The notes: generated from the letters alone by a model not told the origin. Counted from the first letter of the stretch, positions 1-11,570 are shown. The stretch is 64,000 bases of DNA from Epiperipatus broadwayi (GCA_028023455.1 JAQFVV010000152.1:1926001-1990000), one strand, 5' to 3'. Made by a program: numbers and translations.

Positions 1-867
1 ATCTTTATTGGAAAACTTATTTAATTAAATATAACTGAAAATTTATTCGACTTTAATTGAAATCACTTCGTCACGAATTGCGAGCATCAGAGCGGGCTTT
101 ACTGGAACAGAGAGGTAACGGTGCTGACGAATTATGAGCTATAAAATGAAATTGAAAGATAATAGCTAGTCGATAATTGAAGTCCTATGGCGGCTTGCGT
201 CTGACAAGTCTTATGCCCTTTGACTAATATGAACAGGAGAGGAAGTGCTTTCTTCCTCGATAATTTAAAATAACAGAAATATGATCACTGACCAGCCTAA
301 CGGAGCGGAAGATTGCCCTACGTCAGCAACGTTTGAAGATGATGACTTGATAGTCATCGTTTGAATACTAAAACCCATATAGAATGCTCTACATGATGAC
401 TTGATCAATTAATTAAAGTCAAACAAGCTTTTAACGAAAACTATTTTAAAGTATTTGTAAATCATATTAATTATGCCCCAAATATCGTGCCCTTCCTGAA
501 TATTAATAGACAGTGAAAACAAAGTTGAATTAAAATATATTTAATCCTTTATCGGCCCTTTTTGCAATAAAAACATTTTAAGATTATATATGAATAAATA
601 CATATTGGTGAATACAAAAAATAGCTGGGGCATAGATTAAAAATGGAGCTAATAATTTATTATTAGCCAATTATAAAAATAACACACATTTAATAATTTC
701 TTTCGACTCGATAATTGATAGAACTGTAAATTTAGTTCTAATGGGTGAGAATTACTATTAGAATTAATATATTACTATTTGCACAAGGCAAAGGAAACAA
801 AGGAGATCATCGAGTCGAAAGATTATTGGCATATAATTAAAAATAAATGACATTAATAAATCACACG

Positions 868-895
868 ATATATATATATATATATATATATATAA
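868..895. repeat. (TA)n microsatellite
   Basis: Uninterrupted alternating T and A for about 28 bases. Confidence 0.9.
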
Positions 896-1029
896 TAGTA
901 AATGAACCGCCAAGTAAGAAAAGAGAAAGTTTAAATACTAGAGATTGAGAGAATTACGATATAAGTTTACAGTAGCATGAATAAAAGGTTTATAAAGATT
1001 ATTACATTAAAGAATAAAAGAGCTCTAAA

Positions 1030-1470
1030 AGGGAGTGTAAAGTAAAGTTCGAAACTGGCCAGAAAGATTAAGGTTCATTTGGAAACATATTACCCAATTC
1101 TTCCGGGGCTGGTTCTTAGTTTACACGTCCAGGTTGGTAAAAACGTAGGCATGCATTTAGTCGATTACTTGAACAGCATTTTAGTGGCTTTTTATAATTT
1201 TAGCAGCATGATTGGTCTGGAAAAGATTCAGCAGCTTCATTGAAGATTTTTAGGGGACTTCAGGAACAAATAGCCAGATTCCTGACGTTTTAGCTCTTCA
1301 CCATGATTGAAACACTATTTAATTTTATAATTTAAAAGTGCACAGAGTTGATTGCACTTCTCTACAACAAAGGTGGCTTCTCTTTCTCCAAACTTTTCAG
1401 AGCTATATATCTGTCCTCCGATGCCTTCAGGCTAGCGCTTCTTTCATTATCAATGTTTTTAGATTTACTG
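1030..1470. other. Candidate conserved non-coding block
   Basis: This stretch has mixed composition, no tandem or dispersed copy elsewhere in the window and no long open frame. It stands out from the flanking low-complexity DNA. The texture resembles conserved non-coding elements, but nothing in the sequence alone proves function. An old degraded transposon is the main alternative. Confidence 0.2.
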
Positions 1471-1519
1471 GTTGTTTTTAGATACATTCCTTCGATAAGG
1501 CTTTCAAACTCATTAACAT

Positions 1520-1549
1520 GAATTCATTTTCTAATTAGAAAATGAATTC
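1520..1549. repeat. Perfect 30-bp palindrome
   Basis: The left half GAATTCATTTTCTAA is followed directly by its exact reverse complement, with no loop. The AT-rich content makes chance origin less surprising than it would be in balanced DNA. Confidence 0.85.
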
Positions 1550-2950
1550 TTAAAATCAGAAAATGATTTTAATTAGGAAATCCTTATCTTTTTTCTAATT
1601 AATAAAACTTTAACTGTTGTTTTTGGAAAGGGAAAATCTGAAAGCTTATCGAAAGAATGTAGCTTTTAATCATTAAACTTTAACAAATTATTTAAAATAA
1701 AATCAAACATTCCTGATGCAATGAAACTTTCAAACAATTATATATATTTAAATATTTACAAATATATATGCACAATCCACGCAGTTATAATACATATAAA
1801 TTCATGAATAATTCTATCATGAATTTATTAATAGAATTAATCAATTTAAATCTGAAACTAGTTATTTGAATACACATTTATAAAATAAGTTATTCTTTAT
1901 GGAAATTAGCGTGGATTGAACATATAAAGCCCCATTGCATCGGAAATTTAAGGTTAGTACTAGGGTTTGAAGTGGGCTTATGGCTAGATGTCATGAAGCT
2001 AGGATCGAACTCAGATCCGACTGCTTCAATATGTCTAATGATAAATATATGTGTAAAACATATAAAGTATTAAGATTAATAATTATAAGTATAATTAACT
2101 GTATGTACAGTTTTAATATTATCATTTAATTATATACATACTGTTCCACAATTCATCAAGATTTTAATTTTATCTTACTTTTATTAATCATTTGATTTAA
2201 AGTGAAAGTTAAATTAATGTTATAATTTTGCGTACTTTTTACAATGGCAATGGAAACAAAATTATAGTTAAAATATAGACAGTTATAACCGAATATTAAA
2301 TTTATTCTAGTTATTAATTGAAGTTAGCCATAAAATTATTATTTTTTGAATCTATTTAGTGCACTTAGCATTAGGTTAAAAAAGAAAAAAAGATATCTTC
2401 ATTACCTAGACTAATAAACATATACAAATTTCAATTAATCAAATATGGTATATATTTTCATAATAATACTGCATTCAAATATTGAAATACATCTGACCAA
2501 TAGAACACATTTAGTTTCTACTGCGCATTTTGTTATAATGTGGATAATAAATCAAATTAAATTTTACTTTCTTTTTTTTAAAAAAAAAAACAAACAATAC
2601 ATTGGAATGTTATAATTACAATAAAAGGTTGATAATAAATAATTTTTGACTGATAAAATTCCTGATGTAGAAAGAATAAAAGTTATATTCCAATGATTTG
2701 TTTGAAACAATACTTGAATAAAAGTTCTGTAGAGTCTTTTAAAGACTTTAAAAAATATGAAGCTGTGCTTCCCGAAAGAGAACTGCTTAAGGCACTTTAA
2801 AATCATACTAAGACCTGTGTGGTCTGTTTTACCTCTAGTTGGCTGGATTCACCTACAGGTACCGAAAACCTGGAATCACAGTCAGAAAAAAACAGCACTC
2901 AAGAGAAGCCATAAAAAAAGACCTCAAGAGTTATTTTGTCTGCTCTTATA

Positions 2951-3087
2951 TATTCCCACATTCGAAATCCCATTCTTGTCTCTTCCCCTCTGGAGTATTA
3001 ATACTGCTGTTCACTTTTTCCCATGTTTAAAGTCCCATTCTCTTCCTTTCTGGAATATTAACACCACTGCTTGCTTATTCCCCAGGT
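2951..3087. repeat. Two-unit imperfect minisatellite, ~65-bp period
   Basis: Two adjacent units share the order CCCA, then TCCCATTCT, then a CT-rich tract, then TCTGGA(G/A)(T/A)ATTAA and ACTGCT. Unit starts are near 2955 and 3020. The repeat explains the repetitive residues in the spurious open frame over 2757-3122. Confidence 0.6.
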
Positions 3088-3958
3088 GTGCAAAATGGAT
3101 TCTTTTGGTTATTAGTTGGTAATTCGATCTGGTAAAACAATGCATCCTTAATTATTCAATTTAGTTAATAGTTTGGTTTATTAATAATTTGCAGGGTATA
3201 TGGTTTCATTTAATTACCTTTATTTCACAAATAATTTGAACACTACATACATTTCCCTCCATTTATATAACTTCTAAATATTTATTACCTAATGTGTGTG
3301 AGTGCCTTTACTGACTCTAATTTACACCCACATATATAACAGTATGTGTGATGGATGCAACAAATCTATTTTTGAATTTATTAAAAAAGGAAACAATGAC
3401 TGAATTTTAAACAGTGATCTTATTATTAACAATTTGATTAAAAAGAAGCATGAGATTTTCTTCTTGGCAGAATTATAAATAAAATGTGAAACTTCATAAT
3501 CAGAAATGTAGTAATCCGAAGATATGAGTTTAATAACTGATAAGAATACTTAAAAATTGGTTGGTGAATTTAAACTGTAAAGAAAATACATACATTATTT
3601 GATGAGTCATTTTAGATCTGTTTTCATGTAGTAAGAGCAACATATGGGCCTGAAATATGGTGTCTCAATTTTTATTAAATCCTGCTATGGCATTCTCTTA
3701 TATATTTCCAATGAAATTTTGAACAAATGGAAGAATTATTTTGATCATTTTTTAAATAATCATACAACAATTGAAGTGATGACTTTTAATGATATATACA
3801 GTTATTTTCTCCAGCTTAGTGAGGTCATAATCACTTTTTTATAATCTTAAAATAGAAAGGTTTCAAGTCTGCATAAAGTATCTGGAGAAATTTCAAATAT
3901 CATAATAATCAATTAGCTTTAAAAATATTGGATTTTTTTTAATATGTGCACCTATGAA

Positions 3959-5250
3959 ATTATGTTTCCAGATTTTAAGGATGCTTCTATAGTTCCAATT
4001 TTTAAAAATAAAGGAAATAGACAAGATTTCTGTAATTATAATGGAATATCATTATTACCCACTATAGCAAAGGTTCTTTCAAGGATAGTGTTGAATAGAT
4101 GGTTTTCAGTCATAGGTAAATGACTACCAAAAGCTCAATTGAGTTCTTAGAGAATCAAGAAGCATTATAGATATACTTTTATTATCAGACAAATGTAAGA
4201 AATGTATTAAGGATAAAAGTTATTTATATATCACTTTTATTGATTTGGGCAAGACATTTGATTCAGTTAATTGAACATGATTTATGATGTTTGAAATTAG
4301 TTAGTTGACCAACAAAATAAACTGGCATAATACAACATTAATGTGATTGAATGAGAGAAATTCCTATTAATATTACAGATGGAAAACCTGAGATATTTGA
4401 AATGAAAACTGCTGTTAAACAAGGAAGTATGTCTGCACCAATATTATTTTTAATTTTTATGACAATTATCTTTGAAATCATTTACAATTTTTAATTTGAA
4501 TTGGTTAAAAACAAAAGGAAGTTCATATTTTTTAGATTCTAGTAACACTGATGATTATGCTGCTACTTCAGAAGACAATTTACAGACCGAACTTAAAATT
4601 TTAAATGCAGTTCAAAAAAACCCAACTTGTTAATCAGGCAATGATAGGGTAAAAATATTCAGCAACCTTTAGCTTGGTAGTTAATGTGAGGATGTAAGTC
4701 AATCTAAATACCTTGGTTCTTTTTATAAGTAAAAATGTGGATTCAGATATTGAAGTACAACAATATGCTGGTGTTGCTTTTAACATTTTATCACAAAAAA
4801 AATAACTACTGCAATTGAATTCATTTATGTAGAGCTGTTATTTTACCTAATTTATTGTTTTGACATGAGATTTGTACAGCTTATTACTGAAATATAAAGA
4901 CATTAAAAGTTTCATTTAAGGATGCTCTGTAAAACTTTAAAAATACAATGGCAGGATAATCAAACTAATAAGTATGTTTTTAAACTTCCTGAATGTGATT
5001 CTATAAATACTACAGGTGTAAATTATAGTTCCATTGGATTGAACATGTAAAATGAATGAGCAATAAAAGTCTTTCTAAAAAGGTGTTTTACCCTAAAGGT
5101 GAACATGATTTTTATGGAAGAGGTAGAAACTGTCTTTATTATAAAGATTATTTTAGCAGTACAATATTATTTCTATTGGAAAATATGGTAGAGAATAGAA
5201 TACATTGAAGCATTACAATTAAGTACATTGTTAAGATATTAAAGTTAAAA
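3959..5250 (+). pseudogene. Degenerate non-LTR retrotransposon reverse transcriptase
   Basis: Translated in shifting frames, this shows the ordered RT blocks of an APE-type LINE. First is DFKDASIVPIF with NYNGISLLPTIAKVLSRI (about 3972-4105). Next is YITFIDLGKTFDSVN, the block-A region where F-D precedes the first catalytic aspartate (about 4220-4275). Then comes VKQGSMSAPILFLIF (about 4410-4460), and finally a TDDYAATSE version of the Y/F-ADD catalytic box (about 4548-4580). Stops and frameshifts are frequent, no ORF1 or endonuclease was found, and the 5' part is missing. It lies directly upstream of a hammerhead-repeat module. The clade is not resolved; invertebrate LINEs in the CR1/Jockey/RTE range carry similar words. 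Confidence 0.8.
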
Positions 5251-5261
5251 AAAAATTAAAC

Positions 5262-5655
5262 AGCAGAGATTTACACCCTAAGTATTTGCCCTATAATGTT
5301 TTTATAATAGCTCAACAAAGTTTTGTTAAGTATGAAAAATATTCTCAAACCAAAGTATAAGGTAGAAACTTTGGAAAAGATTAGAGCAGCCATTTTATTT
5401 TTTGTACCTAAATTTAATTATATAGGTAAATCTAAAGCATCTTACTGTGAAACCATGAAGATTTCCCTTTCACATGGTTATTACTTTCTAAGTGTACACA
5501 AGATATTATTAGCAGTAGTAGGGCCACTCAGTGCAAGCCTTAGTAATCAATAAATGCAGAAAGATTTGTGCATAAAATACCCATCTAGTGCCTACTCATT
5601 CAATATCGTCAGAGTAGTTTCTAGCTTGTGGCAAGCTTTGGATCTGCATGTGGGA
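5262..5655 (-). repeat. Hammerhead-repeat family 1, inverted copy (core lost)
   Basis: Read on the minus strand, this copy is collinear with the full unit at 7400-8085: the ribozyme region, then GATTACTAAGGCTTGCACTG, then the AAGATAAnaGCAGC / TTTGGTTTGAGAG / GAGCTATTATAA 3' module. The ribozyme is damaged: AGCT and CACAAGCTAGAAACTA remain (about 5610-5650), but the CUGAUGA block is deleted. It sits head to head with the plus-strand fragment that follows. Confidence 0.7.
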
Positions 5656-5676
5656 TGATGTCAGGTTTTTGATAAC

Positions 5677-5955
5677 CAAGGATACCAAGATATATAGATG
5701 CTGAACTGGGTTCAGATCTAAAACAATGTGTTTTAGTCTTGTGCTCATAGCTTTATAGTTAATTAAATAGGTAAACATTGGCTGATGGAGAGTTGCATTA
5801 GATCCTTAGATCTAAGTGCAGTGCTCTCAGATCCAAAGCTTTTTACTGCTAAAACCACAGGCTAGAAACATGAAGGAAATATTGAATGTGTAGGCACTAG
5901 ATGTAATTTTATGCACAAACCTTCCTGAATCCATTGATTACGAAGGCAATAGAAA
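5677..5955 (+). repeat. Hammerhead-repeat family 1, 5' fragment (decayed ribozyme)
   Basis: Shares with the unit at 7434 the start CCAAGGA(T/C)ACCAA, then TATAGATGCTGAACTG, AGCTTTATAGTTAA, and the ribozyme neighbourhood AGATCCAAAGCT...ACTGCTAA...GAAAC (about 5816-5868), then TAGGCACTA and ATTGATTAC. The core reads CTGCTAA instead of CTGATGA, so self-cleavage is unlikely. Homology stops near 5955, where the next LINE fragment begins. Confidence 0.7.
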
Positions 5956-5989
5956 GATTAGGAAAGGGGGATAGAAATACCATTAATAG

Positions 5990-7247
5990 GTGGTAAGGGA
6001 GTATATATTTTGTCGGGTCTTTTTTTTTACAGATTCTTTTTTTTGTGTGTGTGCAGAAAGAAGAAAAGATATGGAAGTTATGCTGATGACATGTGCAAGG
6101 GTGGGTAAAGAAATGTGGATTAAATTTAGTGAAGAAAAATCAAATATAATGATGGTTAATACAAAAGGAAGAGAAGATGTAGAATTTTTATTGGGAGATA
6201 TTAAGTTAAGTGCAGTGGATAGATATAATTATTTGGGGATTATTTTAAGTAATCAGAAAAATTATTTGGATGAATGGGAGAAAAAATTGATAAATGAAGC
6301 CAAGAAAAGAAAAAGATTGACAAAGAAATTAACACTGTTTTCATATAATAAATATGATGTAGCTAGAATTATATGGAAGGGAGTTGCAGTAGCAGGGTTC
6401 ACATATGGTAATGATGCATTATGTGATAGTAAAGGGGTATTCAATTATTTAGAAAAAGTTCAAAGAGAAGTAGAAAGACATGCATTGGATGCAGATGTAT
6501 GAACAGCAAAGAAGGCAATTCAAGGAGAAATGGGATGGTCAAGTTTTGCAAAAAGTAAAGTGAAAATGTTTGGTAGATTGCAGTTTGTGGATAATAAAAG
6601 AATAGCCAAAATAGTATTTAATTGGGTTATGAGTAAAGGGTAGGTAACAAGATAGGTGAGAAAGGTAATGCAGTATGCAAAAGATTTGGATAAAGAATTT
6701 ATATCACTATATGTACAAAAGATGGGATGATTGTGTTAAGAGGATTGTTGAGGATTATAGTAGCAAGGAATGGGATAGAAGAATAGATTTATTAATAAAG
6801 ACTAGGGAGTTATAGAGATGGAGAAATAGTATGGAGAGTAAAAAGAGTTTAAATATATATAGAAATAAACAGAATATTAGGTGCGAGTTAATATATGATA
6901 ATAGTAAGGAAAGTAGTTTATTGTTTAAGGCTCGAATGGGATCTTTAGCTACAAAAGAATATACATGTAAATGGAAAAATATGGGTGATTTATTTTGTAA
7001 ATTATGTAAGGAAGGAATAGAAAATATTAGGCATTTGTTAATTGAATGTAAATGTTTGAAAACAGAAAGGGTACATATAATGAAGTTATGGAAGAATAAA
7101 TATAAAAAAAGTGATTATACAGAAAGTGAATTATTGGTTTTTATGCTGGATTTGGGAAAGGATAAGGGGGGTTTAGATATAAAGGTTACAGAGTTGACAA
7201 AGATTATGTTGTGGAAATGGGATGGAGCAGAATATGGGAAAACTTAG
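5990..7247 (+). pseudogene. 3' half of an APE-type LINE ORF2 (RT thumb and C-terminal zinc motif)
   Basis: Two long open pieces (5990-6502 and 6831-7247) are separated by stops and frameshifts but are collinear with the C-terminal half of a LINE polyprotein. Piece one has the post-catalytic LINE signature KSNIMMVN, then VDRYNYLGIILS (the NYLG block), then VAGFTYGNDAL and the LEKVQREVERHALDA stretch. The out-of-frame joint contains GEMGWSSF. Piece two has SLLFKARMGSLATKEY followed by a CKLCKEGIENIRHLLIEC zinc-binding motif (C-C-H-C) typical of LINE C termini. Endonuclease and catalytic RT blocks are absent, so this is a 5'-truncated, inactivated copy. It is flanked on both sides by hammerhead-family-1 repeats. 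The relation may be chance nesting or an element with ribozyme-bearing ends. Confidence 0.8.
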
Positions 7248-7399
7248 AGTGGGAAATGGAAAATTAAGTGGCTAATAGGTTTATCTGGGCTCAGATATTA
7301 TTGACTTCATTTAAAGAGAAGCCACAGTACATCACATCATATCACTTGTGTAAGCATAGGAAATGGTAATCATGATGTTTCGGTGCTTTTATACCATTC

Positions 7400-8085
7400 C
7401 TGCCAATGGAATAATGGTGACATGTTTTTGATCATCCAAGGACACCAAAATGTATAGATGCTGAACTGAGTTGAGATTTATATGACAGGTGAATGATCTT
7501 GGATTGAAAACATTAATGTGTTTTCATTTTGTGCTTTTAGCTTTATAGTTAACCAAATAGATAAAATATGGCTACTAGAAGGTTGTGTTAGATCTAGGTG
7601 AATTGTTTCCAAATCCAAAGCTCCTCACTGATGAAAGTCACAAGCTGGAAACTAGTCTGGGGATCTTGGATTGGTAGACACTAAATGGAGATTTTATGCA
7701 TAACAATTCTTTCATCTATTGATTACTAAGGCTTGCACTGGATGGCACTACTGTATGGAGAGTTTGCTAATGCTAATATTTTTTTTTACTTTCTTTATAT
7801 CCATTAATTTGTTTCTATATATGTAAAGTGAATGAAGAAACATGTTTATGCTCTGAACTAAGATGTTTAAATTGACCTGTATAATTTAATTTATGTACAA
7901 AAGATAATGCAGCTGCTCTTATCTTTTCCAAAGTCTCATCTTGTGCTTTGGTTTGAGAGTATGCTCTGTTCTCAACCAAACATCATTGAGCTATTATAAC
8001 TTATAGCACATGTGCTTAGGGTGTGAATCCCTGCTGTTTAAAAATTACATATAACTACTGTGCTAGTAAATAAAATTGAATATTA
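7400..8085 (+). repeat. Hammerhead-repeat family 1, fullest copy
   Basis: The fullest unit in the window: a 5' portion shared with 5677-5955, the ribozyme at 7613-7671, a middle portion (GATTACTAAGGCTTGCACTGG at 7719-7739), and a 3' module (about 7890-8085) shared in either orientation with 5262-5420, 50,202-50,850 and 51,480-51,610. The 3' end runs through TAGTAAATAAAATTGAATAT. No open frame is present. The internal ribozyme, lack of coding capacity and scattered partial copies fit a non-autonomous retroelement. A Penelope-type terminal repeat is an alternative. Boundaries are approximate. Confidence 0.6.
7613..7671 (+). ncRNA. Hammerhead self-cleaving ribozyme (type I)
   Basis: All strands of a type I hammerhead fall in order. 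Stem I 5' strand: ATCCAA (7613-7618), internal loop AGC, TCCTCA (7622-7627). Core: CTGATGA (7628-7634), identical to the CUGANGA consensus. Stem II: AAGT / loop CACAA / GCTG (7635-7647). Then GAAA (7648-7651), a minimal self-complementary stem III A-CTAG-T, and the TC cleavage dinucleotide (7656-7657). Stem I 3' strand: TGGGGA (7658-7663), internal loop TC, TTGGAT (7666-7671). Stem I gives 6+6 pairs (one wobble) around an internal loop, as in natural hammerheads where that loop contacts loop II. Predicted cleavage is after 7657. The first pair of stem II (A-G) is imperfect. The very short stem III suggests activity as a dimer or in tandem RNA. This is inference from fold and consensus. Confidence 0.8.
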
Positions 8086-8309
8086 AACAAAGAAAAGTTC
8101 TCTTCTAAAAACAATTAATGGACAACATTTTAAAATACCAAGTTAATATCAAAAAGTCAATCACCATTTTCTATAGGTGACTTATTTATGATTTACAGAT
8201 TGATATGTATTGCCATTGAAAAACTCATTTGTATAGTAGTTTTTCCCCTTTTTTAAAAATTTGGAATAGGAATGGCCATTATCACTTGCAAGTCACTACT
8301 ATATATATA

Positions 8310-8471
8310 TGATCACTAGATGAAGCTTTACCAATAACTCCTAACAAGCTTTGTTTACATAAATGCCAAAAGAGATAGAATTCAAAATCTATATTTTGAA
8401 TTCTATCTCTTTCAGCATTTATGTAAACAAAGCTTTTTAGGAGTTATTGGTAAAGCTCCATCTAGTGATCA
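8310..8471. mobile_element. Palindromic MITE with TA target duplication
   Basis: About 162 bp form an almost perfect hairpin. The left arm begins TGATCACTAGATG and continues through AGCTTTACCAATAACTCCTAA and TTTGTTTACATAAATGC; the right arm is its complement with a few mismatches and a 6-bp loop near 8388. Both ends abut the dinucleotide TA, as expected of a Tc1/mariner-type duplication. There is no coding capacity. The ends may serve as transposase sites for a partner elsewhere. It lies 66 bp upstream of the E1 LTR. Confidence 0.75.
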
Positions 8472-8537
8472 TAAAATGCAAGCTTAAAGCAAGTTTTGAA
8501 ATTTATAACTTGTTTTGATTATCATATATATATATAT
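8472..8537. other. Spacer with (TA)n target of E1
   Basis: A short AT-rich spacer ending in an alternating AT run (8524-8537). The last bases ATAT (up to ATATATAT) match the bases immediately after the E1 3' LTR at 18862, so they form the E1 target duplication. Its exact length cannot be fixed in simple sequence. Confidence 0.6.
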
Positions 8538-9501
8538 TGTGCCATTACAATTTAGTCACTAGCTAAATTTATAGTAATGTGCATGTAGAAAAGGTAAACC
8601 AAAAATCATCATCACAATTTTATATAACCATAAAAGAAGCTGTAGGGCATCCAAGTTCAAACCCTACCAGATTAAAATCTTAAACACTTTAGACAGAGAG
8701 TGGGACAACAATTATATGCTTTATTTGTTTGTGTGTTGATAGAAAGGTAATACACACATTTAAACTATTTAATATTTAAATTTTCTGTTAAAAAGCAAAG
8801 TTATAATGCATACATATAGGCAATGTATGTGTAAATTATTTAATTGTTTTATATTTCAAATATTAAACATTTTTAACTTTCTTTAAAACTAACCTATGCT
8901 TGATCAATTCTAATATTTTATTCTATACTTTTATTTTGCTTTTCTTTAATTATAATTGGGATTTAAAAGTTACAGACTTAATTAAATAATTGGGTTATAA
9001 TTACTAAGCTAGCAATCATATTATTTAAGGTTAGTTTGTGAATGATTTGAAAGAATGAAGGATGTGTGTACATTACATACAAAAATTACATTTCCTAAAT
9101 ATTGAAAGAAAAGGAAGTATTAAATCTGTCAAATTATTTTTTTTGTACAATTGTTTGTTAAAAGAGGAAATCTGTTTAATCAGATATCGATCTTTGTAGC
9201 AATTTTTTTTTGTAAATGATTGTTTCACTTTGGAAGCTTATAATGAGTCAGAGCTCTAAATTTTGAAATTGTCTTATCTCAAGATCTATAGAAAGGAAGC
9301 TCAAAGATTTGAAGTGTTACCTGGATGTTAAAAAAGAGAAAAAAAAGAAAAGAAAGGAAATAAGGATTGAGTCTATTTTTTTTTTAAACAAAAGTGTCTG
9401 GAAAAAGGATTAAACTTTTCAGTTGAAAAATAATGTAGTTGAAAATAAATTACAGATCTAATTAAAACAAATTTGTCCAAAAATAGCAAGTGATGCTATC
9501 T

Positions 9502-9540
9502 CTGATTGGTTAAGTTAGTTAAAAATTGGATATAAAAAGC
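9502..9540 (+). promoter_or_regulatory. E1 LTR core promoter candidate
   Basis: TGATTGG (inverted CCAAT box, ~9503) is followed by GATATAAAAAGC (TATA box, 9529-9540). Spacing suits RNA polymerase II initiation about 25-30 bp downstream. An identical arrangement is in the 3' LTR near 16530-16568. The placement at about 1 kb into the LTR marks the probable U3/R border. Confidence 0.5.
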
Positions 9541-11469
9541 TGTCTTGAATTATTATTAAGATTATTGTGATGATTCAGATTATTAAACTATCCAATTGAA
9601 TGCTGAAAATATAAGAAATGGCAGGCTAGAAAAATTATATGTATGTCCCATTTGCTGGACCATCTGGGGAAGCTGCACATCACATAGGAAAGAAAAGATG
9701 TGTCTAAAATAAGATTCTACACCTTTCAACTGACCAGATAAATAAGATGTTTTTAATAGAAGGAAGAAAGCATTCACCTGCATTCAAAGAAGATGAATTA
9801 ATCTACTGATAAATATTAATCATCAAGTCCAAATAATTGTTCCAACAACTGATTTTAAACTCAAGAAAATTTACAAATGGGAAAACAACTGCTGTATTTC
9901 ATCCACATGCTTGACAGGAAGAGAAGAAAAATTAATATAATGATTTCCAAATTATCCACTAAAGCAAATAACCTCAATAGAGTCATCATCATCAAATAGT
10001 TATACACCTCAAGAAAGAGATTGTTCCCACATAAAACGGAAATGGTAGCTGCAGAAATATAAACCTTATACAAGACAAGTTTGAACCCTTGGAAATTCGC
10101 CACAAACAAAAGATCGGTAATATGACTTTTTATATCTATTTTCTTTATGATATCAGTCTTAAGAAACATTTTTAGCAATAAAGTGGTATATTTTATTTAA
10201 AGAACCTTTAAAGACTATTCAGATCGATTAAAACAAGAATGTCTTACTAAAAATAACTTTGAGCTTCATAAATGATCTTGAATGTATAAAAATGATTTGT
10301 TTATTAATTTTACAATATTAATGTGTAAAACAATTTTTTTTTTATGGTGTTATGATTTTAGTTTTAACTGATATATTATTATTATTTTGGTTTTTAATAA
10401 TATTTTGTTATTATGGGATAAAACACGCACATACATAATAATATTTTTATATATGTATAATTGGGAGTGAATGTGAAATAATGAGTAGTATTAGAATATT
10501 AGATTATTTTGTTTCAAGTTAAGTATAGCGTTTCAGAGGTAGAAGAGAGGGGGGAGATAATGATTTAAAACTCTTTTTCTAAAACTTGCTCTTTCAATTT
10601 TACTAACATTTTTTTTTTACATTCTATTTACATGGTAGATTTTTAAAGTATGTGTGCTAATGAGCAGATAATATATTTTTTTTTCTTTTCTTAAAATACT
10701 TTTCTCATGGAGTGAAAATCATGGTCAATGTGACATCCAACTTAATACAAAATACATTTGAAGGGAAAGGGGGAAGAACTTAAAATTAATCTGAGGATTG
10801 TTATATAATCAATTATTATTATTATTCATGTCAATTTTCATATTTATCTAGAAATTTTTATGTATATGTTAGAACTGTAGTAATAAATATTAGTTTGTTT
10901 TATTAAACGAGGCGTATATATTTCATTAAGTGTAGTCTTTGTTAAGTGTGATTATTCATCATCATCAATGGTTGAATATTAGTTATTTAAGATATAAGTA
11001 AGTATGCTAAAATTAAGCAATAATTATGCATTTCTTTATAAAATTTAGTTTTATGTTTAGGCTTAGTCCTAGAGCTGTAGTTGAAACCCTTGTCATTATC
11101 GTTATTATTATCATCATCATCATCGTCATCAACGTTTTAATTAATGAGCTGTTTAACTGTTTAAAAGGCCATAAATAAATATCGATTTTATAATATTTAG
11201 TGATTTCTTAGTATTATTATAACCACATCCCATCATCTATTTCATGCAAGGATGAGTGAATTGCCATCCTAAATTAGTTATATATAATCTGAGCTAGTGA
11301 ACTTATAAAAATATTGAAACACATTTGTTATGCTAAGATGTGAGAAATGATTTATGTCTAATATACTCCACTTTGGTTTAAAGATGTTTTACTTTTACCT
11401 AAATATTAGTGCGTATAGTGATATGGCTCAAAAAGCAAAATCTCTTTTTTTTTTATTAGAAATAAAGTA

Positions 11470-11570
11470 CCAAAAAGGGATTCAAACCCGGTACATGTAA
11501 AAGGTTATTAGATATAACCGTGTCTAGATTCAGATAATCTAGTGGCGCCCTGCTAGACCATATTCACTTA
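11470..11570 (-). other. tRNA-like (SINE-like) segment inside E1 LTR
   Basis: On the minus strand a TAGCAGGGCGCCACTAG stretch (A-box-like) precedes GGGTTTGAATCCC (B-box-like, near 11480-11492), followed by an A-rich run. Both LTRs carry it (second copy ~18500-18600), so it was present before the last transposition. It may be an old SINE captured by the LTR. No clean cloverleaf was drawn. Confidence 0.3.

Larger units (their letters stand above)
1..3958. other. Unique-looking non-coding DNA, no gene seen
   Basis: No open reading frame here has protein-like composition or recognisable motifs on either strand. Base composition is uneven: about 1-350 and 1030-1470 are visibly richer in G+C and mixed-sequence words than the AT-rich remainder, as expected of old unique or regulatory DNA. 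The only structures seen are a TA run, a 30-bp palindrome, a short inverted pair (CAATCCACGC near 1771 and its complement near 1911) and a two-unit minisatellite. From 3088 to 3958 nothing was recognised. Confidence 0.5.

Noticed and set aside
2757-3122. 121-codon open frame with repeated residues
   Set aside because: The repeat is a 65-bp minisatellite read through; no family likeness.
5990-7247. Penelope-like RT between hammerhead repeats
   Set aside because: Residues match the thumb and C-terminal zinc motif of APE-type LINEs; no GIY-YIG or Penelope RT blocks seen.
9583-10178. Minus-strand open frames in the E1 LTR, conserved at 16611-17206
   Set aside because: Conserved only because LTRs are duplicated; hydrophobic AT-rich translation without domain features.
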